Shown here in pieces: positions 6,729-13,218 of a DNA stretch of 26,760 nucleotides. The first letter of the stretch is position 1. Each line of letters starts with the position of its first letter. The position numbers and the translations under genes are program-made. The DNA lies in NCBI GenBank assembly GCA_023412845.1, contig JAEZRH010000168.1:1-26760 (forward strand). Reading direction: 5' to 3'. The DNA is from Bacillota bacterium. GTDB taxonomy: Bacteria > Bacillota > Clostridia > Oscillospirales > Acutalibacteraceae. Under the pieces are notes generated by a model, which was given only the letters and a program-made list of their open reading frames with translations, was not told where the DNA came from and ran no database searches.

Positions 6729-6760
6729 CGGCATTTGCCTCCTTGGCAAATGCCGTCAAT
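6729..6760 (+). terminator. Hairpin after the Cys-rich gene
   Basis: CGGCATTTGCC (6729-6739) pairs perfectly with GGCAAATGCCG (6745-6755) around a five-base loop. Only a weak T-tract (TCAATTTG) follows. Between here and 6900 I see no gene. Confidence 0.6.
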
Positions 6761-6900
6761 TTGTATTCTCGTTCCCATGGCCCGGTGTTGCCGCTTACTT
6801 TCTCGCCTTGATCCCCGCAATATCCATGTTCTTCATTTTTTCGGTAATAAATTATTCCTTTGCTGTCTTTTCAAACCATTTTCTTTTCCATTAATTTCGT

Positions 6901-6929
6901 TTGAGAAAAATGCGCTTTGGTAGTATTAT
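6901..6929 (+). promoter_or_regulatory. Promoter of a candidate small RNA
   Basis: TTGAGA (6901-6906) and TATTAT (6924-6929) are separated by 17 bases. No coding frame with a ribosome binding site follows on this strand before the terminator hairpins at 7001-7029 and 7117-7140. Confidence 0.5.
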
Positions 6930-6935
6930 ATTGTC

Positions 6936-7140
6936 GTGCCATGAGAAGCAAGTAGTAATGCGGCTTGCAATATAGTCCTCCAGCGAAAGTTTCTTACATT
7001 TGCGGTTCCTGTTTGCGTCAGGGACCGCATTTCTATCGCCATAGATAAGATTTTTTTGCCATTCTTTTCCGCTATGCTTCTCCTGTGAAAAAATGGTTTT
7101 CACATTGTTCTGCGGGCCGTCCAGAAATGGACGGTTTTTT
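6936..7140 (+). ncRNA. Candidate small RNA, family not recognised
   Basis: The roughly 500-base gap 6720-7219 has no convincing gene, but on the plus strand a promoter (6901-6929) is followed by a series of hairpins. GCAAG/CTTGC pairs at 6948-6968; TGCGGTTCCTG/CAGGGACCGCA at 7001-7029 has one G-U pair; TGTGAAAA/TTTTCACA lies at 7084-7104; and the terminator CCGTCCA/TGGACGG plus six T is at 7117-7140. The transcript would be about 205 bases, or about 100 if it ends at the first strong hairpin, which is followed by TTTCTATC. It does not match 6S, tmRNA, RNase P or SRP RNA signatures that I know. The limits are inferred from promoter and terminator only. Confidence 0.35.
7117..7140 (+). terminator. 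Intrinsic terminator, plus orientation
   Basis: CCGTCCA (7117-7123), loop GAAA, TGGACGG (7128-7134) and six T (7135-7140). It faces against lipA, so it cannot serve the lplA-lipA operon and must end a plus-strand transcript. Confidence 0.8.
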
Positions 7141-7165
7141 CTATTGGTGTGCCATAAGGAAAGAC

Positions 7166-7201
7166 CCCGGCGCAAACCGGGAGACGCGGCGGCCGCGCCG
7201 C
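7166..7201 (-). terminator. GC-rich hairpins just after lipA
   Basis: Reading the minus strand, GCGGC/GCCGC (7186-7201) and CCCGG/CCGGG (7166-7181) follow the lipA stop and are followed by TCTTTCCTT. This is a plausible but imperfect end for the lplA-lipA transcript. Confidence 0.35.
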
Positions 7202-7219
7202 AGGCCGGGAACCCAAACC

Positions 7220-8071
7220 CTACTTACGCAGGGCTTCCTCGGCATGGTAGGAGCTTCTTATCAGAGGACCCGACGCCACAAACAGGAAACCCATATCATA
7301 AGCTTCTTTTTCATATTGATCGAATTCGTCCGGTTTGATGAAATCGACGATCGGATGATGCCGATTGGACGGCGCCAGATATTGCCCGACCGTCAGAATG
7401 TCGCAGCCTGCTTTGCGCAGATCCTGAAATACGTCCAGAACCTCCTCATGGTTTTCACCGAGTCCCACCATTACGCTCGATTTTGTCAGGATTCCCGGGT
7501 CGAGCTTTTTGGCGCGCTCCAATAGCTCAAGCGATCTGGAATATACCGCTTTCGGACGAACTTCCGCATAAAGGCGCGGGATAGTTTCGACATTATGCCC
7601 CAGAATATCCGGCCTGGCATCCGCTATTGTTTTCAATGCATCCCAATCGCCATGAAGGTCCGAAATTAAAACCTCCACGGTGGTTTGCGGCGACAGGGTG
7701 CGGATATTCTGAATGACCGCAGCAAATTGCCCGGCGCCTCCGTCGCTGAGATCATCTCTTGTGACCGTCGTGATCACCGTATGGCGAAGGCCTAATTTTT
7801 TCACCGCTTCCGCCACCGCCACCGGTTCATCGGGATCAACGGGCTGCGGCTTTCCCTTCGTCACCGCGCAAAAAGCGCAGTTGCGCGTGCATACGCTCCC
7901 GAGTATCATGAAGGTCGCCGTGCCCCTGGCGAAGCATTCCATCAGATTCGGGCACTTGGCTTCCTCGCACACGGTATGAAGGTTCATGTGCTTTAGCAGC
8001 TCCGTCACCTTTGCTCTTTTCTTAGGGTCGGTTATCTGAATTTTCAGCCATTCCGGTTTTCTTTGTATCAT
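7220..8071 (-). CDS. lipA: Lipoyl synthase
   Basis: LipA inserts two sulfur atoms into the octanoyl chain bound to a lipoyl-domain protein. The 283-residue protein has the auxiliary cluster ligands Cys35, Cys40 and Cys46 (CEEAKCPNLMEC), the radical SAM motif Cys61, Cys65 and Cys68 (CTRNCAFC), and the C-terminal RSSYHA with the serine that caps the auxiliary cluster. The length is normal. Its start overlaps the lplA stop (ATGA), so the two form one operon read from 9078 to 7220. In this arrangement LplA would supply octanoyl- or lipoyl-loaded protein and LipA would complete the cofactor. No lipoyl-domain protein, such as a 2-oxoacid dehydrogenase E2 or GcvH, is present in the window to name the target. 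Confidence 0.97.
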   Translation of the reverse strand: MIQRKPEWLKIQITDPKKRAKVTELLKHMNLHTVCEEAKCPNLMECFARGTATFMILGSVCTRNCAFCAVTKGKPQPVDPDEPVAVAEAVKKLGLRHTVITTVTRDDLSDGGAGQFAAVIQNIRTLSPQTTVEVLISDLHGDWDALKTIADARPDILGHNVETIPRLYAEVRPKAVYSRSLELLERAKKLDPGILTKSSVMVGLGENHEEVLDVFQDLRKAGCDILTVGQYLAPSNRHHPIVDFIKPDEFDQYEKEAYDMGFLFVASGPLIRSSYHAEEALRK

Positions 8072-9078
8072 GAATTATCTCCTGAATTCTTTTGGAACAA
8101 CAGTTCCGTTATCTCGTCTGCGCGGATGCCGGCAAGGTATTTCGAAAGATCGATCGACCGAAGCTTTTCGCCTACGGAAATCGGATCGAAAGGAACGTCG
8201 GTCAACTGTCTTTCAACGTCCGTTATGTCTTCCGGACAAAAGAAATCCCCCAGAATGCGGATCTTTTCAATCCACTTCTTTTTGTCAATTTTTATATAAA
8301 TCTCTACGATACCGCAGGCCAGTCTCCTGGAAAAGAACAGGTTATAGTCAGGCGATTCCCCATAATTCCAGTCCCAGGTATTGTATTTCGAAGCGGCCAG
8401 GGCCTTTACCCTCTCCCGGTCCGACCGGGTCATGGCAAAAGGCCGGTTGTCCGTTTCTTCCGATAAGACGCTCTGGAACAGCCTTTCGCAGAACTCACGG
8501 AGCGTGATGGATTCGGGCAAAAAGCCGGTTAAGTTGGCTACGCGCCCGGTAACCGATGAAACTCCTTTTGCCGCAAGCTTTTCTTTTCCGACTTTAAGCG
8601 AATTTTTCATCATGGAAAAATCGGTATCGAATAAAAGTGTGCCGTGATGCAGTATGGTATCTCCGGAAATATGCATGGCGTTGCCGGAGATCTTGTATCC
8701 GTTGACCGTGATATCGTTCCGGCTGCTGAATTCCGAACGGATTCCCAAGCCGGACAGGGCGTTGATGATCGGCCGTGTCATAAATTGAAAGTCCCGGTTC
8801 AAATTCGGTCCCTTCCGGATAAACGAGTAGTTGATATTGCCCAAATCCTGATAGACGGCCCCGCCGCCGGTGATCCTGCGCACAACGGCTATCTTGTTCT
8901 GCCGGATGAATTCCGGATGGATCTGATTCATCGTATTCTGATAACGCCCGATCAAAACGGCCGATTTGCTTTGCCAGAGAGAGAAAATGCATTCCCCGGG
9001 CGGGCAGATATCGAGCAGGCATTCTTCCAGCGCGAGATTAAAGGCGGGATCCGTGCATGAGTTGTTATAATAAAGCAT
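8068..9078 (-). CDS. lplA: Lipoate-protein ligase A
   Basis: LplA activates lipoate (or octanoate) with ATP and transfers it to the lysine of lipoyl domains. The 336-residue protein has the RRITGGGAVYQDLGN motif around residues 72-86, NDITVNGYKISGNA around 121-134 with the catalytic-region lysine, and HHGTLLF after it. A C-terminal accessory domain of roughly 85 residues is present, which supports a full two-step ligase rather than a bare transferase. The ATG at 9078 fits the family N-terminus (NSCTDPAFNLALEE) but its ribosome binding site is weak (GATGGGATATGG). A near-consensus promoter lies upstream. The gene is first in an operon with lipA. No separate LipB octanoyltransferase is seen in the window. 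Confidence 0.96.
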   Translation of the reverse strand: MLYYNNSCTDPAFNLALEECLLDICPPGECIFSLWQSKSAVLIGRYQNTMNQIHPEFIRQNKIAVVRRITGGGAVYQDLGNINYSFIRKGPNLNRDFQFMTRPIINALSGLGIRSEFSSRNDITVNGYKISGNAMHISGDTILHHGTLLFDTDFSMMKNSLKVGKEKLAAKGVSSVTGRVANLTGFLPESITLREFCERLFQSVLSEETDNRPFAMTRSDRERVKALAASKYNTWDWNYGESPDYNLFFSRRLACGIVEIYIKIDKKKWIEKIRILGDFFCPEDITDVERQLTDVPFDPISVGEKLRSIDLSKYLAGIRADEITELLFQKNSGDNS

Positions 9079-9143
9079 AATCCATATCCCATCATAAAAG
9101 TAGCGATCCTTCCGGAAACGATATCCCGGATCCGGTTGTTTTT

Positions 9144-9172
9144 AATATACTATTTTCTTGTTTTATTGTCCA
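9144..9172 (-). promoter_or_regulatory. Promoter of the lplA-lipA operon
   Basis: On the minus strand TGGACA (9172-9167) and TATATT (9149-9144) are spaced by 17 bases, each one mismatch from consensus. The palindrome CCGGATCCGG (9126-9135) lies close to the predicted transcription start and could be an operator. Confidence 0.75.
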
Positions 9173-9267
9173 GACTTGTTTGCAAAACGCCTGTTCCGGA
9201 AGAGACGCCCGGGCCGGGGAAGACGGCGTCCGCACGGCCGGGGGTCCTTTGCTTTTCTTGACTTCTT

Positions 9268-9276
9268 TGATATAAT
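9268..9276 (+). promoter_or_regulatory. Extended -10 upstream of the cupin remnant
   Basis: TGATATAAT is an extended -10 with only a weak -35 (TTTGCT, 9248-9253). It lies 48 bases before the truncated cupin frame. Confidence 0.45.
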
Positions 9277-9323
9277 GATTCAAACGGCATTCCCGTTAAA
9301 GAAAAGATCCTCTATGATCTGCC

Positions 9324-9521
9324 ATGCAGCCAAACATGTCGGGCGGCAAAGCGAAAATGGGCCCTCTCAATATTGGAAAATTGGATGAAAGATTCATCTG
9401 GCGCGACCGGGCCGGACTGATCACGCAGTCGCTGGACCTGGCGGCCGGGAGCGAAAGGATCTATGTAAACATAGATCAGGTTCCTCTACATGCGTTCAGT
9501 ACGAAATATCACAGACGGTGA
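9324..9521 (+). pseudogene. Truncated cupin-family gene (N-terminal part only)
   Basis: The frame encodes 65 residues that resemble the start of small cupin proteins: a short leader, then NIGKLDERFIWRDRAGL, a segment ending in YVNIDQVP, and finally STKYHRR directly before a stop. In intact relatives the KYH stretch runs into the metal-binding cupin barrel, which is missing here; none of the three frames after 9521 restores it. No clear ribosome binding site precedes the ATG at 9324 or the internal ATG at 9336. A perfect 9-bp inverted repeat (GATCTATGT/ACATAGATC, 9458-9477) lies inside the frame. I read this as a decayed gene; the family call is from memory of such proteins and is moderately sure. 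Confidence 0.5.
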
Positions 9522-9612
9522 AAATCAGACGTTCCGGAAACAAGCCGTTCTTGACGGCTGGACGTCCGACCCAAACGGAGAATGACATTTTCATATTGTT
9601 GAGGCGACACTT

Positions 9613-10098
9613 ATGGAATATTTGCCTGTTGACGAACGGGACAGGCGGCAGGTCAATCGTTTTATTGCCGGGCACTGGTTTTCGACCGACATGATCGTCC
9701 GCGGGACCAGAATCGATCTGGCCAAGGCGGACGGAATCGCGGTATGGGACGGCGGTGAGATTGCTGCGCTTCTGACCTATGCCGTCCGCGGCGGCATCTG
9801 CGAGATTCTGTCCCTTGACAGCACCGTTGAAGAAAAGGGGATCGGGACGGCCCTGGTCGAAAGAGCAATTGAAATCGCTAAGCGGAACCGGTGTAAAAAA
9901 GTGATCGTCGTGACGACAAACGACAATATCGCCGCCATCCGCTTTTACCAGAAACGGGGATTCGACATGGCAAGGCTGTACCACAACGCCCTGGATGTTT
10001 CGAGAAAGATGAAGCCGGAGATTCCCCTGACCGGAGAAAACGGCATCCCCCTGAAACACGAGATTGAGTTCGAAATGGACCTGACCGAAAACGCATAA
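9613..10098 (+). CDS. GNAT family N-acetyltransferase
   Basis: This 161-residue protein is a single-domain acetyltransferase that uses acetyl-CoA to acylate an amine. The central strand with LSLDSTVEEKGIGTALVERA (about residues 67-86) contains the pyrophosphate-binding loop, and IAAIRFYQKRGFDMARLYHN near 106-125 is the conserved C-terminal motif of the family. The substrate cannot be told. ATG at 9613 follows TTGAGG (9599-9604), a modest ribosome binding site. The next GNAT gene begins 41 bases downstream and the two are probably co-transcribed, but they are too different in sequence to be recent duplicates. The gene may now be transcribed from the promoter in front of the cupin remnant. Confidence 0.9.
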   Translation: MEYLPVDERDRRQVNRFIAGHWFSTDMIVRGTRIDLAKADGIAVWDGGEIAALLTYAVRGGICEILSLDSTVEEKGIGTALVERAIEIAKRNRCKKVIVVTTNDNIAAIRFYQKRGFDMARLYHNALDVSRKMKPEIPLTGENGIPLKHEIEFEMDLTENA

Positions 10099-10139
10099 CG
10101 CGGAATCGCTGTAAAAAAATCATCCGGGAGGACATCGTC

Positions 10140-10562
10140 ATGCAGGAAATCGTATTTACCCACGCCCTGACGCCGGAGGCATATGTCGGGCTGCGGAAAA
10201 AAGTCGGCTGGTCGGAGCTTACGCCCGGCCAGGCGAAAAGGGGGCTGGAGCACACCACCTTTCTGGTGAGCGTAAAACATAACGGAGACTTTGTGGGAAT
10301 GGGGCGCGTGCTGTTCGATTTCGGATACACCGCGTACATCGGCGACATCATCGTCGCCCCGGAATATCAGGGAAAGGGAATCGGAAAAGAAATCGTTTCG
10401 CGGCTCATGGGCAAAGTGATGGACGCGGCCGAAAAAGGCGATAACATCCTTTTCGTTCTGGTAGCGGCAAAGGGGAAAGAGAAATTCTACGAAAAGCTTG
10501 GTTTCCACGCAAGGCCTTCGGATGCCGAGGGGCCGGGAATGTGCACGCACATAACAAAATGA
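10140..10562 (+). CDS. GNAT family N-acetyltransferase (140 residues)
   Basis: This compact acetyltransferase shows the acetyl-CoA loop IVAPEYQGKGIGKEIV at about residues 71-86 and the terminal motif KEKFYEKLGFHARP. The ATG at 10140 is preceded by GGGAGG (10126-10131), a good ribosome binding site. It follows the first GNAT gene by 41 bases. Its TGA is the first base of an 8-bp hairpin (10560-10581), and the reading frame after the TGA continues open into a GNAT-like remnant up to 10727, which may be a coincidence of decay. Small GNATs of this shape acetylate amino acids, polyamines or antibiotics; no function is assigned. Confidence 0.9.
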   Translation: MQEIVFTHALTPEAYVGLRKKVGWSELTPGQAKRGLEHTTFLVSVKHNGDFVGMGRVLFDFGYTAYIGDIIVAPEYQGKGIGKEIVSRLMGKVMDAAEKGDNILFVLVAAKGKEKFYEKLGFHARPSDAEGPGMCTHITK

Positions 10563-10581
10563 TCGGCCTTTCTGCCGATCA
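10560..10581 (+). repeat. Hairpin at the GNAT stop codon
   Basis: TGATCGGC, loop CTTTCT, GCCGATCA. The stop codon is part of the stem. No T-run follows, so it may stabilise the 3' end rather than terminate. Confidence 0.5.
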
Positions 10582-10583
10582 GG

Positions 10584-10727
10584 AACTGCGAACTGATACG
10601 ATGCGGCTTCCAATATCATCACACAGAACCGGATAAATATTGCCCGCTGCTGGATGAAACCCGCACGGAACACTTCTCCCGCATCACCAGGGAGCTATGG
10701 GAGCGCCGCAGGGCGGCGTTCCCGTGA
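10584..10727 (+). pseudogene. C-terminal remnant of a RimJ/RimL-type GNAT gene
   Basis: About 47 residues can be read, beginning NCELIRCGFQYHHTE and ending in RRAAFP before TGA. The CGF-YHHT stretch, then CPLLDETRTEHF and ITRELWERR, is the usual end of a group of clostridial GNAT proteins, but the first three quarters of such a protein are absent and there is no start codon with a ribosome binding site. The frame happens to be in phase with the preceding GNAT gene, across its TGA. I interpret it as a deletion remnant of a third acetyltransferase gene; family assignment is from the conserved C-terminal pattern only. Confidence 0.5.
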
Positions 10728-10757
10728 GTAAAGGCAAAAGCCGCCCCCCGCAAATGT

Positions 10758-10786
10758 TTGCCTCGCCTTTGAAGAAATGTTACAAT
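10758..10786 (+). promoter_or_regulatory. Promoter of the aldo/keto reductase gene
   Basis: TTGCCT (10758-10763), a 17-base spacer and TACAAT (10781-10786) with TG at 10778-10779. A GC-rich inverted repeat, GGCGCGC-CT-GCGCGCC (10797-10812), begins near the predicted transcript start. Confidence 0.65.
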
Positions 10787-10839
10787 CAAAGAAAACGGCG
10801 CGCCTGCGCGCCTGAAAGAAGGTCTTTGCAACGGAAACC

Positions 10840-11865
10840 ATGAGACTCGGCCGTACGGATATTCCCGCGGGCCGCAGCGGGTTCGGCGCTCTGCCCGTGC
10901 AGCGCGTCCCCCTCGCCGATGCGGTCCGGCTGCTGCGGAACGCCTATGAAGGCGGCTTCAACTTTTTTGATACGGCCAGGGTTTACACCGACAGCGAAGA
11001 AAAGCTCGGCGCGGCTCTTTCCGACGTCCGCAGCCATATTTTCATCGCCACGAAATCTCCGGCCACGAACCGGAAGGACCTTCTGCGGGACATCGACATC
11101 AGCCTGCAGAAGCTCAAAACCGATCACGTCGACATTCTCCAGCTCCACAATCCCGCCGTCCTGCCGGACCCGGACGACCCCGAAAGCTCTTACCAGGGGC
11201 TGCTGGAGGCGCAGCGCCAGGGAAAGACGCGCTTCATCGGCGTCACGAACCACCGCCTTGACAACGCCCTCGCGGCCGCGAAGTCCGGCCTGTACGACAC
11301 GGTGCAGTTCCCGCTTTCCAGCCTGTCGAGTGAAAAAGACCTTGAACTCTGCGCCGTCTGCCGCGAGCACGACGTCGGGCTCATCGGCATGAAAGGGCTT
11401 TCCGGGGGACTCATCACAAACGCGGCCAGCACGTTCGCCTTCCTGCGGCAATACGACAACATCCTGCCCATCTGGGGTATCCAGCGTCAGGCGGAGCTCG
11501 ACGAGTTCCTTGCCATGGAGGCAAAACCGCCCGCGCTCGACGACTCCCTGCGCGCCGTGATCGACCGCGACAGGAAAGAGCTGAGCGGTGATTTCTGCCG
11601 CGGCTGCGGCTACTGCCTGCCGTGCCCCGCCGGGATCGAGATTCCCACCGCGGCGCGCATGTCCCTCATGCTCCGCCGGTCCCCCTACGGCCACTTCATC
11701 CAGGACGATTTTGCGGCGCAGATGGAAAAGATCGAGGGCTGCCTGCACTGCGGGCACTGCAAGGCGCACTGCCCGTACCATCTCGACACGCCGGCGCTGC
11801 TGCGCAGGATGCTCGAGGATTACCGCGCGTTCCGCGAAGAGCACCGCAGCGAGATCATACATTAG
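10840..11865 (+). CDS. Aldo/keto reductase fused to a 2x[4Fe-4S] ferredoxin-like domain
   Basis: This 341-residue protein joins a shortened aldo/keto reductase barrel (about residues 1-235) to a C-terminal ferredoxin-like domain. The catalytic tetrad is recognisable: Asp44 and Tyr49 in FDTARVY, Lys72 in ATKS and His103 in QLHN. Two Cys clusters follow: Cys253, 256, 259 and 262 (CRGCGYCLPCP) and Cys301, 304, 307 and 311 (CLHCGHCKAHCP), each fit for a [4Fe-4S] cluster. Such fusions are common in anaerobes and may take electrons from ferredoxin instead of, or along with, NADPH; the substrate is not known. ATG at 10840 has a weak ribosome binding site (GGA at about 10833). It has its own promoter and ends before a strong inverted repeat facing the convergent foldase gene. 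Confidence 0.93.
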   Translation: MRLGRTDIPAGRSGFGALPVQRVPLADAVRLLRNAYEGGFNFFDTARVYTDSEEKLGAALSDVRSHIFIATKSPATNRKDLLRDIDISLQKLKTDHVDILQLHNPAVLPDPDDPESSYQGLLEAQRQGKTRFIGVTNHRLDNALAAAKSGLYDTVQFPLSSLSSEKDLELCAVCREHDVGLIGMKGLSGGLITNAASTFAFLRQYDNILPIWGIQRQAELDEFLAMEAKPPALDDSLRAVIDRDRKELSGDFCRGCGYCLPCPAGIEIPTAARMSLMLRRSPYGHFIQDDFAAQMEKIEGCLHCGHCKAHCPYHLDTPALLRRMLEDYRAFREEHRSEIIH

Positions 11866-11957
11866 CGGCCGGGCTTCACCCGCGGGAGATGCCTTTGACC
11901 CTCCCGGGTATATGATACCTTTCGGGCCTACGGCTTTCACGACTTGGGTACAAACCG

Positions 11958-12000
11958 AAGATGAGCATACCCTTCGCACCGGGTATGCTCATCTTATCGT
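11958..12000. terminator. Perfect 15-bp hairpin between convergent genes
   Basis: AAGATGAGCATACCC (11958-11972) pairs fully with GGGTATGCTCATCTT (11981-11995) around an eight-base loop. ATCGTTTTG follows on the plus strand and CGGTTTG on the minus strand, so it may end both the reductase gene and the foldase gene. Confidence 0.75.
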
Positions 12001-12041
12001 TTTGTTGGAATTTCACGGCGGGGCGCAACAGGCTTTGCCGG

Positions 12042-13091
12042 TCAGGATTCAAACATAGAGGGATTGTAGGAATTGATAGCCGCCTCGTTCACGGTGACGC
12101 CGGTCATCGCGTCCGCTTCCTTCTCGAAAGCGGTGTTGAATTCTCCCCATTTATAATCCTGAAGGATGCTGCTGCGGCCGCTGTCGGTTTTCAGCTTCGT
12201 GTCGGCGTCCGTCTCGATGTTGCTTTTCGCAACAAGCAGATAGGCGGCCTGCGTAGTCAGCTCGATGGTTTTGATCTCGCCGGGCTTCATCGCGGAAAGG
12301 GCGGTTTTCAGGTCGGTGGGGTACGTGGTGTCCGTAGTCAGGTTCACCGTCTCGCTGTTGAGCTGTTCGGTGCTGCTGCCGATCACTTTTTTGTATGCGT
12401 CGGCGGCCTGCTGCATGGTCATCTTTCCGGCCTTTATCTGCGAAGCGTAGTCGTTGAACTGCTGCTCCGCTTTCTTCTTATCCGCATCGGAGAGCGAAGC
12501 CTTGTAGTTCCCGTTGGAATCCGTCGTATACAGCGGGCAGTAGAGATACGAAAAGCTGGTGTAGTTTTTCGTGTAAAACTCCTTCAGCTCGCTGTCGGAG
12601 ACAGCCTTCGAGCCGCCCTTGCCGTACAGGGCGCTGAAAATCTTGTTTTCCTTGAACGTCGCGTCCACCGTCGACTGAAAGGAAGACTGCGCGATCCCGT
12701 ACTTCTGCAGCGTGGTGGAATACGAGTTCCACGCGGTCGAAGCCGCCGACTTGGCCTGGGACTCTTCGTCGGCCGACAGCGTGAGGTTCATCTCCTTCAT
12801 TTTCCGGTCGGTCAGAAGAAGCGCCTTCGTGTCCGTCAGGGCTTTCGCGCGGATCCATGTCGCCGCGTCTTGGTTGTCTATCTTCTGATCGAGCACTTTC
12901 TGGCTGGAATTCGTCACCTTGGAAGAAGCCGTGGAATACGCACTGTAAAGATTATAGATGTAGCTCCCGACGGCCACCGTGTTGGTGCCGTCCTTGACCG
13001 CCCAGCTCTTGTCGGCGCCGGAGCAGCCCGCTGCGGAAAGCGCCACTGCCGTGGCCAGTGCCGCCGCGGCGGCCCGTTTCAACTGATTCAT
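12042..13091 (-). CDS. PrsA/SurA-like foldase lipoprotein
   Basis: The 349-residue product starts with a lipoprotein signal: positively charged residues, an Ala-rich hydrophobic stretch and the lipobox LSAAGC, with Cys at about residue 23, so the mature protein would be membrane-anchored outside the cell. The helical N-terminal part resembles SurA/PrsA chaperone domains. The C-terminal half, with QQAADAYKK and later LSAMKPGEIKTIELTTQAAYLL, looks like a degenerate parvulin rotamase domain. The position directly downstream of mfd is common for this family in clostridia. The frame opens with GTG at 13100, but ATG at 13091 is chosen because GGAGAG (13105-13100) lies eight bases before it. A good promoter sits in the gap after mfd, so it can be expressed independently. 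Enzymatic isomerase activity is uncertain. Confidence 0.8.
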   Translation of the reverse strand: MNQLKRAAAAALATAVALSAAGCSGADKSWAVKDGTNTVAVGSYIYNLYSAYSTASSKVTNSSQKVLDQKIDNQDAATWIRAKALTDTKALLLTDRKMKEMNLTLSADEESQAKSAASTAWNSYSTTLQKYGIAQSSFQSTVDATFKENKIFSALYGKGGSKAVSDSELKEFYTKNYTSFSYLYCPLYTTDSNGNYKASLSDADKKKAEQQFNDYASQIKAGKMTMQQAADAYKKVIGSSTEQLNSETVNLTTDTTYPTDLKTALSAMKPGEIKTIELTTQAAYLLVAKSNIETDADTKLKTDSGRSSILQDYKWGEFNTAFEKEADAMTGVTVNEAAINSYNPSMFES

Positions 13092-13165
13092 TCGTTTCAC
13101 TCTCCGATTTCGAGCAGCCGCCGTGCATTGCCATGGGATCGGCGGTTTTCTGCTGCTATTTAGAA

Positions 13166-13194
13166 ATTATACACGATTTTCTCTAGTATGTCCA
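13166..13194 (-). promoter_or_regulatory. Promoter of the foldase gene
   Basis: On the minus strand TGGACA (13194-13189), 17 bases, TATAAT (13171-13166). It lies in the 127-base gap behind mfd. A hairpin CCGCCG/CGGCGG (13118-13145) falls in the predicted leader. Confidence 0.78.
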
Positions 13195-13218
13195 TGTTTT
13201 TTGTTGAAAAGCACAATT

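Noticed and set aside
9458..9477. Perfect inverted repeat GATCTATGT-AA-ACATAGATC as an operator
   Set aside because: It lies inside the cupin-like frame, away from any promoter; a chance or coding-constrained palindrome is as likely.
10786..11979. 397-codon minus-strand frame opposite the aldo/keto reductase
   Set aside because: Plus-strand gene has catalytic residues and eight cluster cysteines; the antisense frame has no support.
11961..13163. 400-codon plus-strand frame opposite the foldase gene
   Set aside because: The minus-strand gene has a signal peptide, lipobox, ribosome binding site and promoter.
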